64,000 nt of DNA from Variovorax sp. PAMC26660. Its GTDB lineage: Bacteria > Pseudomonadota > Gammaproteobacteria > Burkholderiales > Burkholderiaceae_C. The notes under the pieces were generated by a model that made no database searches, was not told the DNA's origin, and was given only the letters and a program-made list of their open reading frames with translations. The position numbers and the translations under genes are program-made. Below are positions 41,629 to 50,800 of the stretch, piece by piece (positions within the stretch are counted from its first letter, which is position 1; every line of letters begins with the position of its first letter). Where the stretch lies: positions 4,703,501-4,767,500 of the forward strand of contig NZ_CP060295.1 in NCBI RefSeq assembly GCF_014302995.1. Direction: 5' to 3'.

Positions 41629-42714
41629 TCAGGGCAGCCGCGCGATCTGCGTGCGCAGCAGCGCGTAGAAGCCCTCGATGTCGGCCTCGCTGATCCACAG
41701 CGTATTGGGCGTGCGGCGGTTGTAGCCGCGAAAGTCGACCACCGTCGCGCCGGTTGTGAACTCGCCCTTCGTTTCCACATCCACGCTCACCTTCGCGCCC
41801 TTGAACAGCTCGGGCTGCAGCAGGTAGGCGATGACGCAGGGGTCGTAGATCGGCCCCACCGCCAGGCCCCGGCGGCGCAGGCCGTAGGCCATCATCGAAT
41901 CGAAGATGTCCGCCACCACCTTGCCGGCGTTGTTGCCCATGGCCCGGAAGGGCGCGATGCGCTCGGGCGTCAGCAGCACGCGGCGCGCTGCATCGTGCGA
42001 GATGGCCGTCACCGGCACGCCGCTGCGGAACACGATCGATGCGGCCTCGGGGTCGGCGTAGATATTGAAGGTGGCGGCCGGCGTGATGTTGCCGCCCACG
42101 CCCCAGGAGCCGTCCATCACCACGATCTCGGCAATGGCGGGCTTGATGTCGGGCGCCGCGTTGAGCGCCGCCGCGAAGTTGGTGAGCGGCGCCAGCCCCA
42201 CGAGCGTGATGCTCTTCGGCGGCGCGGCACGCAGCGTCTCGATCAGGTACTGCACCGCATGCGTGGGCATCAGCTGTCCACGCGGCTCGTGCAGCACGGG
42301 GCCTTCCATGCCGGTCTTGCCGTGCACGTCGTCGGCAAAGATCGGTTCGCGCACCAGCGGACGCGGGTAGCCGGCGTACACCGGAATGTCGGGCCGATTG
42401 GCCCAGTCGCGCACCATGCGCGCATTCTTCTCGGTCACGGTGAGCGGCAGGTTGCCCACGCTCACGGTCAGCGCCTTGATGTCAAGCCTGTCGGTCGCGG
42501 CCATGGCCATCAGCAGCGCGATGGCGTCGTCCTGGCCGGGGTCGGTGTCGATGATGACCTGGCGCTTGCCCGGCGCGGCGGGCGGCAGTTGCGTGGCCGG
42601 CGTGCCGGCCAGCGCCTGTGCCAGCGCGGCCGGGGTGTTGGACTGCGCGAAGGCCATGCCGGCCATGCTGGCGGCGGAAGCGACGAGCGCGCGGCGGGAC
42701 AGCAAGGTCTTCAT
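41629..42714 (-). CDS. Inosine/uridine-preferring nucleoside hydrolase, exported
   Basis: 361 residues. A signal-type N terminus (SRRALVASAASMAGMAFAQ) precedes the calcium-binding nucleoside hydrolase motif IDTDPGQDDAIALL (Asp56, Asp58, Asp62, Asp63) and the later GLAPLTNFAAAL and MDGSWGVGGNIT. It splits the N-glycosidic bond of nucleosides into base and ribose. Export to the periplasm is unusual but fits its place behind a periplasmic Bug receptor gene and a deaminase gene in the same operon. Confidence 0.9.
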   Translation of the reverse strand: MKTLLSRRALVASAASMAGMAFAQSNTPAALAQALAGTPATQLPPAAPGKRQVIIDTDPGQDDAIALLMAMAATDRLDIKALTVSVGNLPLTVTEKNARMVRDWANRPDIPVYAGYPRPLVREPIFADDVHGKTGMEGPVLHEPRGQLMPTHAVQYLIETLRAAPPKSITLVGLAPLTNFAAALNAAPDIKPAIAEIVVMDGSWGVGGNITPAATFNIYADPEAASIVFRSGVPVTAISHDAARRVLLTPERIAPFRAMGNNAGKVVADIFDSMMAYGLRRRGLAVGPIYDPCVIAYLLQPELFKGAKVSVDVETKGEFTTGATVVDFRGYNRRTPNTLWISEADIEGFYALLRTQIARLP

Positions 42715-42721
42715 GGCGCGC

Positions 42722-43699
42722 TCACTCCTTGATGTTGGCGGTCTGCACGATCTTCTGGTTGCGCGCGTACTCGGCCTGCACGAATTTTCCGAACGACTCG
42801 GCCGTGCCGCTGCCCGGCAATGCGCCTTGCTCCATCAGCTTGCTGCGCACGCCTTCTTCCTGCAGCACCGCATTGAGTTCATGGTTGATCTGCGCGACCA
42901 CGGCCGGCGGCGTCTTCGCGGGCGCGAAGATGCCGGTCCAGCTCACCATGTCGAAGCCCTTGAGGCCGGGCATCTCGTCGAATGTGGGCACGTTGGGCAG
43001 CGCGGCCAGCCGCTTGCTGCTGGTGATGCCCAGCGCCTTCAGCCGCTTGCCGTTCACATGCGGAATGGCGCTGGTGCTCACCAGCATGGCCAGGTCGACC
43101 TGGTCGCCGATCACGTCCGTGGCGATCTGCGCGCCGCCGCGGTAGGGCACATGCGTCACGAAGATGCCGCTGCGCTCCTTCAGCAACTCCATCGCCAGTT
43201 GCAGCACGGTGCCCACGCCCGAGGTCGCGTAGTTGTACTTGCCGGGCTTGGCCTTCGCGAGCTTCACGAAGTCGGTGAAGGTCTGGGCTTCGAGGCCGGG
43301 CCGCGCGACCAGCACCATCGGCGCGGTGTTGAGCAGGCCGACCGGTGCCAGGTCTTTCAGCGGGTCGAAGCGAAAGGCGGTCGGGTTGACCAGCTTGCCG
43401 ATGGCGATGGCGCTGTCGGGCCCCACCACCAGCGTGTAGCCGTCGGGCGTGGCGTTCACGGCCTTGGCCACGCCGATGGCGCCGCCCGCGCCGCTCACGT
43501 TCTCGATCACCACCGACTGCTTGAGCCGCTCGCCGAGCCGCTGGGCAACGAGCCGGGCGTTCACATCCACGCTGCCGCCGGCTGTGTAGGGAACGATCAG
43601 CGTGATCGGCTTGGCGCTCGGCCATGCCTGCGCGAGCGCAGCGGTGGGCAGGGCGGCGCAGAGCGCGGCGGCGAGGAGCAGGCGGCGGAGCGTGTTCAT
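42722..43699 (-). CDS. Bug/TctC-family periplasmic solute receptor in nucleoside operon
   Basis: 325 residues from the ATG at 43699. Signal peptide RRLLLAAALCAALPTAALAQ; Bug motifs AKPITLIVPYTAGGSVDVNAR, SGAGGAIGVAKAVNATPDGYTL and VPYRGGAQIATDVIGDQVDLAM. It sits between a deaminase gene and a nucleoside hydrolase gene, seven bases before the latter, so its ligand may be a nucleoside, purine base or breakdown product. No TctAB permease is nearby. Confidence 0.92.
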   Translation of the reverse strand: MNTLRRLLLAAALCAALPTAALAQAWPSAKPITLIVPYTAGGSVDVNARLVAQRLGERLKQSVVIENVSGAGGAIGVAKAVNATPDGYTLVVGPDSAIAIGKLVNPTAFRFDPLKDLAPVGLLNTAPMVLVARPGLEAQTFTDFVKLAKAKPGKYNYATSGVGTVLQLAMELLKERSGIFVTHVPYRGGAQIATDVIGDQVDLAMLVSTSAIPHVNGKRLKALGITSSKRLAALPNVPTFDEMPGLKGFDMVSWTGIFAPAKTPPAVVAQINHELNAVLQEEGVRSKLMEQGALPGSGTAESFGKFVQAEYARNQKIVQTANIKE

Positions 43700-43710
43700 G
43701 GCGTGGGCAA

Positions 43711-44823
43711 TCAAAGGGTCGAGGAAGTGGGTGCAGTGTCGAGGCGGGCGCGCAGGGTGTCGAAGGCCTCGCTCCATTGCGTGCGCCATGCGCGGCGCTG
43801 CGTGTCGTCGATCCAGGCGCCGTCCAGGCCGTTGTGCATGAAGCCGCGCAGGTCGTCGAGGTTGAAGCCGAAGTCGCGCACCATCATCAGCCAGGCCTGC
43901 GTAGGCGTGACCTTGTGCAGCGTCGGGTCGTCGGTGTTGGGGTGGATGCGAAGGCCCAGGCCGGGCATCTTGCGGATCGGATGATCGAGCGCCCAGCGCT
44001 CGGGCGGCAGCGTGCGCAGGTAGTAGGAGTTGGTGGGCACCACGGTGAAGATCACGCCGCGCTCTGCGCATTGGCGCGCGAAGTCGGGCTGGTCGACCAC
44101 CGTGTAGCCGTGGTCGATGCGGTCCACCTGCAGCTCGTCGAGCGCGGTGCGCACATTGGTCCAGGGCATGCCGAACTCGCCGGCATGCGCGGTGGTCTTG
44201 AGGCCGGCCTTCTTCGCATCCGCATAGGCCTGTGTGAAAAGCTCGGGCGGGCGGTCGTTCTCGCGGTAGTCGATGCCGATGCCGATCACTTCGTCGCAAC
44301 GATGGGCCTTGACCCACTCGACCATCTCCACGGCCGCCTCGGGGCTGGCCTCGCGGTCGATGGCGGCGATGAGCCGGCCGACGATGCCGAATTCCTGCTG
44401 CGCATCATGAATCGCGCGGACGATGGCGCTCTGTGCCATGGCGTAGGGAATGCCGGAGCCGTGCACCGTGCCGGTCGGGTTCCAGAAGAACTCGGCGTAG
44501 CGCACGTTGTGCGAGGCCGCGTCCTGCAGGTATTCGAGCGTGAGCTGGTAGAGGTCGCCGGCGCTGCGCACCAGTTGCGCGTCGAGTGCGCGCAGCACGC
44601 GCAGCACGCCAACCGGCTTTTCGCCGCGTGCGTAGAAGCTTTCGATCTCGTCGGCGGCCAGCGGCGCGCCGGCGCGCAGGTTGAGCTGCTTGAAGGTCTC
44701 GTGGCGCACGGTGCCGAACAGGTGGCAATGCAGCTCGGCCTTGGGAATCGCATGGAGCATGGATTCCAGCGTGAAGGGCGTGGAGGTGGGGGCGGCGCTG
44801 GTCATGCTGACCAGTCTAGGCAT
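43711..44823 (-). CDS. Adenosine/adenine deaminase family protein
   Basis: 370 residues from the ATG at 44823, chosen because GAGGA lies five bases upstream; an ATG at 44805 is also possible. Amidohydrolase motifs: PKAELHCHLFG (His32, His34), TTAHAGEFG with the catalytic Glu, RIDHGYTV and IHPNTDDP with the metal-binding Asp. It deaminates adenosine to inosine or a related aminopurine. First gene of a three-gene operon with a Bug receptor and a nucleoside hydrolase, divergent from a LysR gene. Confidence 0.9.
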   Translation of the reverse strand: MPRLVSMTSAAPTSTPFTLESMLHAIPKAELHCHLFGTVRHETFKQLNLRAGAPLAADEIESFYARGEKPVGVLRVLRALDAQLVRSAGDLYQLTLEYLQDAASHNVRYAEFFWNPTGTVHGSGIPYAMAQSAIVRAIHDAQQEFGIVGRLIAAIDREASPEAAVEMVEWVKAHRCDEVIGIGIDYRENDRPPELFTQAYADAKKAGLKTTAHAGEFGMPWTNVRTALDELQVDRIDHGYTVVDQPDFARQCAERGVIFTVVPTNSYYLRTLPPERWALDHPIRKMPGLGLRIHPNTDDPTLHKVTPTQAWLMMVRDFGFNLDDLRGFMHNGLDGAWIDDTQRRAWRTQWSEAFDTLRARLDTAPTSSTL

Positions 44824-44859
44824 CGGGTCCTCATAAGGAAAATTTTGAATTTCTATAAT

Positions 44860-44876
44860 TTGATTCACTGAATCAA
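44860..44876. promoter_or_regulatory. Palindrome in deaminase/LysR divergent promoter
   Basis: TTGATTC-ACT-GAATCAA, perfect 7-bp arms, in the 74-base divergent region. It overlaps an AT-rich stretch (CTATAATTTGATTC) that contains TATAAT and is a likely LysR-type regulatory site controlling both genes. Confidence 0.65.
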
Positions 44877-44897
44877 TAACCGGAGTCGACAACCGGG

Positions 44898-45863
44898 ATG
44901 ACGCCCATGGCCACCTTGCCCCTGCGTGCGCTCACGCTGCGCCAGTTGCAGTTCTTCTCGGTGCTGGTCGAAGAAGGCCAGTTCGGGCGCGCGGCGCGTC
45001 GGCTGGCGATCACGCAGCCCGCCTTGAGCAATGCCATCAAGCAGATGGAAAAGCTGCTCGGTGCAGAGCTGCTGACCCGCTCCACCCACCGGCTCGAACT
45101 CACGCCGGTGGGTGCTGAAGTGCTGGCGCGCACCGATTTCCTCGTCAACACCTTCGAGGTGGCGCTGCGCGACATCGAGAGCACGGTGCAGCGCGGGCGG
45201 GCTTTCGTGCGCGTGGGCGTGATCCCCTCGGCCAGCGCACGCGTCGCGGCGGCGGCCAGTGAATTCCTGAAAGGCGGGCAGCGCGACGTGGAACTGGCCT
45301 GGCGCGATGCGCCCTCGACCACGCTGCTGGCCGAGCTGCGCAGCGGCCAGCTCGACATGGCGGTCGCTGCCATCACAGAGCCGCCGGGCGGGCTTACCTG
45401 CATCGACCTGTTCCGCGACCCGCTGGTGCTGGTGGTGCGGCGCGACCACGCACTGGCTGCCGCAGGCGACGCGAACTGGGAAGCCATCGGCAAGGAGCGG
45501 CTGGTGCTGTTCGAGAGCGGCAGCATGCCGGCGCTGGGCAACCCGGCGCGCGCACAGTTCGCGCAGGGCGCGGAGCCCTACCGCGTGAGCTATTCCGAAA
45601 CCCTCTACGCGCTGGTGCGCAGCGGGCAGGCGCTCGGGTTGATGCCGCGCCTGTACACCGCGTCGTTGCGCGACGACCCCGAGCTGGTGGTCGTGCCGCT
45701 GCTGAAGCCGCTTGTCGAACGCCGCGTGGTGCTGGCCTACCTGCCGGGGCCGATGCGCAACGTGGTGGCGCAGGAGCTGATCGCCTTCCTGCGTGACCGG
45801 CTGCCACAGGCCGGTGAGGCGACCGCGCGGCGCATGACCAAGGGCACGCGGGCACGGCGCTAG
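44898..45863 (+). CDS. LysR family regulator of nucleoside operon
   Basis: 321 residues. The N-terminal winged helix-turn-helix is LTLRQLQFFSVLVEEGQFGR with RRLAITQPALSNAIKQMEKL; the C-terminal substrate domain follows from about residue 95. It is divergent from the deaminase-receptor-hydrolase operon and probably controls it in response to a purine or nucleoside intermediate. Confidence 0.92.
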   Translation: MTPMATLPLRALTLRQLQFFSVLVEEGQFGRAARRLAITQPALSNAIKQMEKLLGAELLTRSTHRLELTPVGAEVLARTDFLVNTFEVALRDIESTVQRGRAFVRVGVIPSASARVAAAASEFLKGGQRDVELAWRDAPSTTLLAELRSGQLDMAVAAITEPPGGLTCIDLFRDPLVLVVRRDHALAAAGDANWEAIGKERLVLFESGSMPALGNPARAQFAQGAEPYRVSYSETLYALVRSGQALGLMPRLYTASLRDDPELVVVPLLKPLVERRVVLAYLPGPMRNVVAQELIAFLRDRLPQAGEATARRMTKGTRARR

Positions 45864-45883
45864 GCTTGCTTGCTTCGACGGGC

Positions 45884-46510
45884 TCAGGTCATCTGCGCTT
45901 CCTGCCTGAAGCGCGCCAGCGTCCAGCCGTTGCCGAGCAGGAACATGCGCGTGTGAAGCCCGGCGAGCGTGACATCGTCGATCTCGGGGCCGAGGTAACT
46001 CAGGCGCTTGTCGCGCAGGTCGACGAATCCGGCCTCGCAATGGCGGGCGAGGCTCTGCCAGAGCGCGTTCGCGCCCGGTGATTGCCGCGCGCCGCTCATC
46101 AGGCAGATCCCGCTGGCCAGGGCCCAGCGGTAGACCGCCGTGGCGAGCCCGCGCCGCTGGTAGGCCGGGTCGTACTGCGAGTGCGGCGCGCGGATGTGGC
46201 GGTCGGCCCTGCGGCCCAGCTCGATCAGCCGGTTGAAGACCGTGTAGCCAACGAGCCGTTCGCGGCGAAGGTCTTCGATGTAGACGTAGATCTCGCCATC
46301 CGCTTGGCGAAAGCGCACTCGCAGATCGGCATCGTTCGGCGTGAGCAGGGGCAGGTCGTGCAGACGGTCGGCCATGGCGCGCATGCGTTCGTAGACGGGC
46401 GTGAGGGGTTCGCTCGGTCTGCCTTTCTTCGGATCGACGTCGATGCGCAGTTCGGCCGGCCGCGGGGTCCGAAGGGGGAGGGAAGCGAAGACAGGCAATG
46501 CAAATGCCAT
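45884..46510 (-). CDS. GNAT-like acetyltransferase
   Basis: 208 residues. The acetyl-CoA-binding segment SQYDPAYQRRGLATAVYRWAL (with QRRGLA) marks a GNAT fold; the preceding EIYVYIEDLRRERLVGYTVF is the usual beta strand pair. The C-terminal part (KRLSYLGPEIDDVTLAGLHTRMFLLGNG) is unusual. Substrate unknown. It is seven bases downstream of the universal stress protein gene on the same strand. Confidence 0.72.
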   Translation of the reverse strand: MAFALPVFASLPLRTPRPAELRIDVDPKKGRPSEPLTPVYERMRAMADRLHDLPLLTPNDADLRVRFRQADGEIYVYIEDLRRERLVGYTVFNRLIELGRRADRHIRAPHSQYDPAYQRRGLATAVYRWALASGICLMSGARQSPGANALWQSLARHCEAGFVDLRDKRLSYLGPEIDDVTLAGLHTRMFLLGNGWTLARFRQEAQMT

Positions 46511-46517
46511 GGCGCCC

Positions 46518-47426
46518 TCACTGCTTCAGAACTGGCGTCAACACGCCGTGAGCCACAGGCTCTGCCTTGACGGGCGAGGCCATGCCACTCCCGCGCGGCA
46601 CGACCAGCACGTCGCTCGCGGACCACTTCAGCACGCGCTGCGCCACGCTGCCGAACACGAAATCGATGATGGCGGAGCGCCCGTGCTTGCCGACCACCAG
46701 AAGCTCTGCCTTCGAGTACTGCTGCTGGACCGCCGCCTGCCGCGCCGGGTCGCCCTGGCCGATTGCGGAGACCACGCGGTTGCGCCGCGCGGTCGACGAG
46801 TCGGACAGCGAGAGCATCCGCTCGCGCGCATGGCGTGCGCAGGCATGGCGCAGGGACTTGATGGCGTAGTCGGACACATCCGCGTAGCGCAGCTTGCCCT
46901 CGTGCATCGTGTTGAGCGCATGAAAGAGTTCGACCTCGGCCGCGCTGTCGAAAGCCCAGGCCAACTCGACCAGATGCCTCGATTCATCCGTGAGGTCGAC
47001 CGCCACCAGGATTCGCCGGTAGCGCGTGGCCGCATCGAGGCGCGCGACCAGAACCGGCTTGCGCGCGGCGCGCAGCAATCGCTCCACGGGCTGCCCGTGG
47101 AAGAGGGCGAGGGTGCAAGGGGCGCGCACGTCGCCGACCACCAGCAGGTCGGACCAGCGCGCTTCCTGCGCGATGGCTTCCAGATGGCCGCTCGTGTCGT
47201 CGACTTTCTTGACCAGGATGCCGAAGTCCTCGGCCATTTCGACGGCCAGGCCCGCCAGATGGCGCGTGGCATGCGCGCCCGTTTCGGTGGCGCCCGTGAA
47301 GGCCGTGGGCGCGTACATGAGCTTCAGCAGTGCGCCGTGTTCCGCGGCAATCGCTGCCGCGCGTCGAACCGTGCGATGGCCCCGCGCGGACAGGTCGGTG
47401 ATCGCGAGGATGGATTGGATATGCAT
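46518..47426 (-). CDS. Tandem-domain universal stress protein
   Basis: 302 residues from the ATG at 47426. Two Usp domains: residues about 1-135 (IQSILAITDLSARGHRTVRRAA) and about 140-285 (YRRILVAVDLTDESRHLVELA). The second has the ATP-binding signature VVGKHGRSAIIDFVFGSVAQRVL; the first lacks the full G-2X-G-9X-G-S pattern and is probably degenerate. UspE-like proteins act in stress and redox adaptation. Confidence 0.88.
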   Translation of the reverse strand: MHIQSILAITDLSARGHRTVRRAAAIAAEHGALLKLMYAPTAFTGATETGAHATRHLAGLAVEMAEDFGILVKKVDDTSGHLEAIAQEARWSDLLVVGDVRAPCTLALFHGQPVERLLRAARKPVLVARLDAATRYRRILVAVDLTDESRHLVELAWAFDSAAEVELFHALNTMHEGKLRYADVSDYAIKSLRHACARHARERMLSLSDSSTARRNRVVSAIGQGDPARQAAVQQQYSKAELLVVGKHGRSAIIDFVFGSVAQRVLKWSASDVLVVPRGSGMASPVKAEPVAHGVLTPVLKQ

Positions 47427-47846
47427 GCTTGTGTTCCTTCCGCAGGGGAAAGCAGGCTGCGCGGCCACAGCGTTGCTGCGGCGGCGAGCCGGAAGATCGG
47501 GAGGGGGACGGCGAGAGCGCGACCGTGCGCGAACGCAACCCGTCAGAGGCGAACGGGTGCTACCGCGCGGGGCTGTGGCCCGACGGTCGATGGATGGCGC
47601 TGTAAAGGGGGAGGCTGACCGCCGGGCTCAGGGATGTGCGAGGGTCAGCTCTGACCTTGCCGTCACCGCCGCATGCACGACCGCGCGCGATTCGCTCGAC
47701 GCCAGCGACCTGTGGTCGACCGGAGAGCGGTTCTTGCTGCGGATGAAAGCCTTGCGTTGCATATGGGCCCGAGTGTAGGAAGGCCCACGCCGATCCGCAA
47801 TCAAAGGCCCCGCACCCTCTGCCAGATTGAATGAGGCGCTGCGGCC
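47427..47846. other. Intergenic region upstream of universal stress gene
   Basis: 420 bases between the stress protein and the phaZ 3' end. No frame has a start, ribosome site and plausible product. It should hold the stress gene promoter and the phaZ transcription end; I see no clear hairpin with a T-run. Confidence 0.4.
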
Positions 47847-49064
47847 TCAGTGCAGTTCGGCTGCGGCGTAGATGGTTTCGCGCACGCGCGGATAGATCTG
47901 CGCGTTCCATTTGCTGCCGCTGAACACGCCGTAGTGGCCCACGCCGGCCTGCAGGTGATGGGTCTTGAGATACGGGCGGATGCCGGTGCAGAGGTCTTGC
48001 GCCGCGACCGTCTGGCCCACCGCGCAGATGTCGTCGCGCTCGCCTTCCACCGTCAGCAGCGCGGTGCGGCGGATGGCGGCGGGGTTCACGGTGCGGTCGC
48101 CCACGGTGAGCACGCCGCGCGGCAGGTCGTAGGTCTGGAACACGCGCTCGACGGTCTCCAGGTAGAACTCGGCCGGCAGGTCGTTCACCGCAAGGTACTC
48201 GTCGTAGAAGCTGCCGATGGTGCGGGCCTTCTCGATGTCGCCTTCGACGAGGTGGGTGACCATGTCCTGGAACTGCTTCTTGTGGCGCTCGGGGTTCATG
48301 CTCATGAAGGCCGAGAGCTGCAGGAAGCCGGGGTACACGCGCCGCATCACGCCCGCATGCGGCCACGGCACATGGCTGATGAGGTTGCGCCGGAACCATT
48401 CGATGGGCTTGCTGGTGGCCAGCGTGTTCACGCCGGTCGGGTTGATGCGGCAATCGACCGGGCCGGCCATCAGCGTGAGGCTGCGTGGCGTTGCGGGGTT
48501 GTCGTCCTCGGCCATGAGGGCGGTGGCGGCCAGCGCGGCCACGCAGGGCTGGCACACCGCGACCATGTGGCCGCCAGGGCCGATGGTTTCGAGGAAGCGG
48601 ATGAGCTGCAGTGTGTAGTCGTCGAGGCTGAAGCCGCCATGCCACAGCGGCACGTCGCGCGCGTTGTGCCAGTCGGTCAGGTACACGTCGTGGTCGCGCA
48701 GCAGGGTGCGCACGGTTTCGCGCAGCAAGGTCGCGAAATGGCCCGAGAGTGGTGCAACCAGCAGCACAGGCGGGTGCACGGCCTTGATGTCCTTGCGGAA
48801 ATGCAGCAGCGTGCCGAAGGGCGAAACGAGGGTTTTCTCTTCGTGGACAGCCACTTGTGTGCCATCGACCGTCACGGTGTCGATGCCGTAGGGCGGCCGC
48901 GAATGGGTCAGCCGCATGCGCGAGAACACCTCGAACTGGGCCGCCATGCGCCGCATGATGGTGCGCTCGGTGCCGTCCTGCCAGAGTGCCTTGCCCAGGT
49001 ACTGCGCCGTGAGCCGCGAGGGCGAGAGAAGGTCGGCTTGGTTCTGATAGGCCCGGTACAGCAT
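47847..49064 (-). CDS. phaZ: Intracellular polyhydroxyalkanoate depolymerase
   Basis: 405 residues from the ATG at 49064 (MLYRAYQNQADLLSP). The nucleophile is a cysteine, Cys171 in VAVCQPCVAA, as in the PhaZa1 enzyme of Cupriavidus necator, with HLQAGVGHYGVFSGSKW providing the His and VEGERDDICA the acid. It degrades intracellular PHB granules to 3-hydroxybutyrate units. No PHA synthase or phasin is in the window. Divergent from a glutathione transferase gene. Confidence 0.92.
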   Translation of the reverse strand: MLYRAYQNQADLLSPSRLTAQYLGKALWQDGTERTIMRRMAAQFEVFSRMRLTHSRPPYGIDTVTVDGTQVAVHEEKTLVSPFGTLLHFRKDIKAVHPPVLLVAPLSGHFATLLRETVRTLLRDHDVYLTDWHNARDVPLWHGGFSLDDYTLQLIRFLETIGPGGHMVAVCQPCVAALAATALMAEDDNPATPRSLTLMAGPVDCRINPTGVNTLATSKPIEWFRRNLISHVPWPHAGVMRRVYPGFLQLSAFMSMNPERHKKQFQDMVTHLVEGDIEKARTIGSFYDEYLAVNDLPAEFYLETVERVFQTYDLPRGVLTVGDRTVNPAAIRRTALLTVEGERDDICAVGQTVAAQDLCTGIRPYLKTHHLQAGVGHYGVFSGSKWNAQIYPRVRETIYAAAELH

Positions 49065-49143
49065 GCAGGAGGTGCAGGCAAGTTGCGGGCCAGCCGGGTG
49101 GCATGGCGCTTGCACGCAGTCTTGCATCGTCAAGGAGCGTCCG

Positions 49144-49800
49144 ATGGCCAAACCCGTTCTCACCATCAGCAGCAAGAACTACGGCGCGTGGTCGCTGCGC
49201 GGCTGGCTGATGTGCAGGCTGGCGGGCCTGGACTTCAGCGAGAAGATCATTCCGCCCGACGACCCGGCCATGAAGGCCGAAATGCTGCTGCTGTCGTCGT
49301 CGATGCTCGTGCCTTCGCTGCAGCACGGCAGCGTGAAGGTGTGGGACACGCTGGCCATCGGCGAGTACCTCAACGAGATCAAGCCCAAGGCCGGACTGCT
49401 GCCGGCCGACATTGCAGCCCGCGCCCATTGCCGCGCGATCTGCGGCGAGATGCATTCGGGCTTCGGCTCGATGCGCGGCGCGCTGCCGATGAACATCAAG
49501 GCGCACTTCAAGAGCTTCAAGGTGTGGTCGCGCGCGCAGTCCGACATCGACCGCATCGTCGCGATCTGGCGCGAATGCCTCAAGGCCTATGGCGGGCCTT
49601 TCCTGTTCGGCAAGCAGCCGGGCATCGCCGACGCGATGTACGCGCCGGTGGTCACACGTTTCCTGAGCTACGACGTGGCGCTCGACAGCGTGTGCGCCGC
49701 GTATTGCAAGCGCGTGATGGAACTGCCGGCCATGCAGGAGTGGGTGGCGGCCGCGAAGCAGGAGCCTGAAGAGATCGACGAACTCGACGCGGAGTTCTGA
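49144..49800 (+). CDS. Glutathione S-transferase family protein
   Basis: 218 residues from the ATG at 49144 (AAGGAG nearby). Thioredoxin-like N-terminal domain: VLTISSKNYGAWSLRGWLMCRLAGLDF, where Ser/Tyr near residue 8-11 is the probable glutathione contact, and MLVPSLQHG with the cis-Pro. The all-helical C-terminal domain follows, with PFLFGKQPGIADAMYAPV, the conserved GST N-capping box region. Substrate unknown. Confidence 0.88.
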   Translation: MAKPVLTISSKNYGAWSLRGWLMCRLAGLDFSEKIIPPDDPAMKAEMLLLSSSMLVPSLQHGSVKVWDTLAIGEYLNEIKPKAGLLPADIAARAHCRAICGEMHSGFGSMRGALPMNIKAHFKSFKVWSRAQSDIDRIVAIWRECLKAYGGPFLFGKQPGIADAMYAPVVTRFLSYDVALDSVCAAYCKRVMELPAMQEWVAAAKQEPEEIDELDAEF

Positions 49801-49809
49801 CCGCGGATC

Positions 49810-50157
49810 TCAGTGCCTGAACATCCGCAGGTCGAGCACGCTTTCGTTGCCCAGCCACATGGCGTGGGTGGTGTGGTCGGCAAAGTCGTCGCCCGTCACG
49901 CCGTGCACGAAGATGTCGAGGCCGTCGCGGTTGGCGTCCAGCCATTCGATCACCTGGTCAAACTCGGCGGCATCGAAGGCGAGCTGGCAGCTCCAGTGCG
50001 GATGCGGGCCCACGAGCCGTTCGTGCACGCGGCCCACGACCACCATCAGCTCATGGCCCGCCCGCTCGCAGAGCGCGCGCGCCTGCGCCAGCGTGGCGGG
50101 TGCGAAGTAGACGTGGGCGTGGTACTGGGCGTAGAGGTTTTCGGGGCGGCGCGGCAT
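49810..50157 (-). CDS. DOPA 4,5-dioxygenase family protein
   Basis: 115 residues from the ATG at 50157. Matches the small DOPA-dioxygenase family (PF08883): YHAHVYFAPATLAQARAL, VVVGRVHERLVGPHPHWSCQLAF and DIFVHGVTGDDFADHTTHAMWLG, with the conserved histidines of the metal site (HAH, HPHW). In bacteria the physiological substrate is usually unknown. It is seven bases downstream of the DUF4166 gene and probably co-transcribed. Confidence 0.85.
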   Translation of the reverse strand: MPRRPENLYAQYHAHVYFAPATLAQARALCERAGHELMVVVGRVHERLVGPHPHWSCQLAFDAAEFDQVIEWLDANRDGLDIFVHGVTGDDFADHTTHAMWLGNESVLDLRMFRH

Positions 50158-50164
50158 GGTGTGC

Positions 50165-50800
50165 TCATTGTGGCCCCAAGCGCGCCAATCGGAATCGCCC
50201 GCTGTAGCGGAAGACATCGCCGAACCAGTGGTGGCGCAGCAGCATCTTCATGGTGAAGTGGTCGGGGTCGGAAGGATCGGGCCGCTCCTCGACGTAGGCG
50301 GTGCCCAGCAGCAGGCCCAGCGGCAGCGGAATGCGCAGGCCGGCAATGCGCCAGATGTAGCCCAGGTCGCGGAACACCAGTGCGCCTTCTTCGGCGCTCA
50401 CCGCCAGCCGCATGCCGATGCCGAAGCGCACGTACTCGATCACTTCGCTGCCCTGCGCGGGCGTGTGCTCCATGTGCGAGCGGAAGTGGAAGTCCGGCCG
50501 ACCCTTGAAGTGGAAGACGCGGTCCCAGTACAGGTGGGGGTTGTGGGGGTGGCATCGGTAGTGCACTTCGATCGGCACATCGGTGCCGGTGTGAGGCACC
50601 AGCGCGCCGAAGAGGCGGCCGAAGGGCATCAGCAGCGCAGCCCAGGGTGAGTGATGGACTTCGCTCATCGTGCCGCGAACGCACACGTAGTCGTCGGAGA
50701 ACGGAGTCATCGTGTAGTGGCGCCGGATCACGTCGCCGAGCTGGTCCCATGCGGGCCCCAGCGCCTGCTGGAAGACGGGTTGCGTGTTGTTCTTCGTCAT
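50165..50800 (-). CDS. DUF4166 domain protein
   Basis: 211 residues from the ATG at 50800, overlapping the stop of the membrane protein gene upstream by four bases. FQQALGPAWDQLGDVIRRHYT and the Trp/His-rich WDRVFHFKGRPDFHFRSHME and LLRHHWFGDVFRYSGRFRL are typical of DUF4166, a soluble beta-rich, possibly START-like lipid-binding domain often encoded with membrane proteins. Function unknown. Confidence 0.82.
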   Translation of the reverse strand: MTKNNTQPVFQQALGPAWDQLGDVIRRHYTMTPFSDDYVCVRGTMSEVHHSPWAALLMPFGRLFGALVPHTGTDVPIEVHYRCHPHNPHLYWDRVFHFKGRPDFHFRSHMEHTPAQGSEVIEYVRFGIGMRLAVSAEEGALVFRDLGYIWRIAGLRIPLPLGLLLGTAYVEERPDPSDPDHFTMKMLLRHHWFGDVFRYSGRFRLARLGPQ

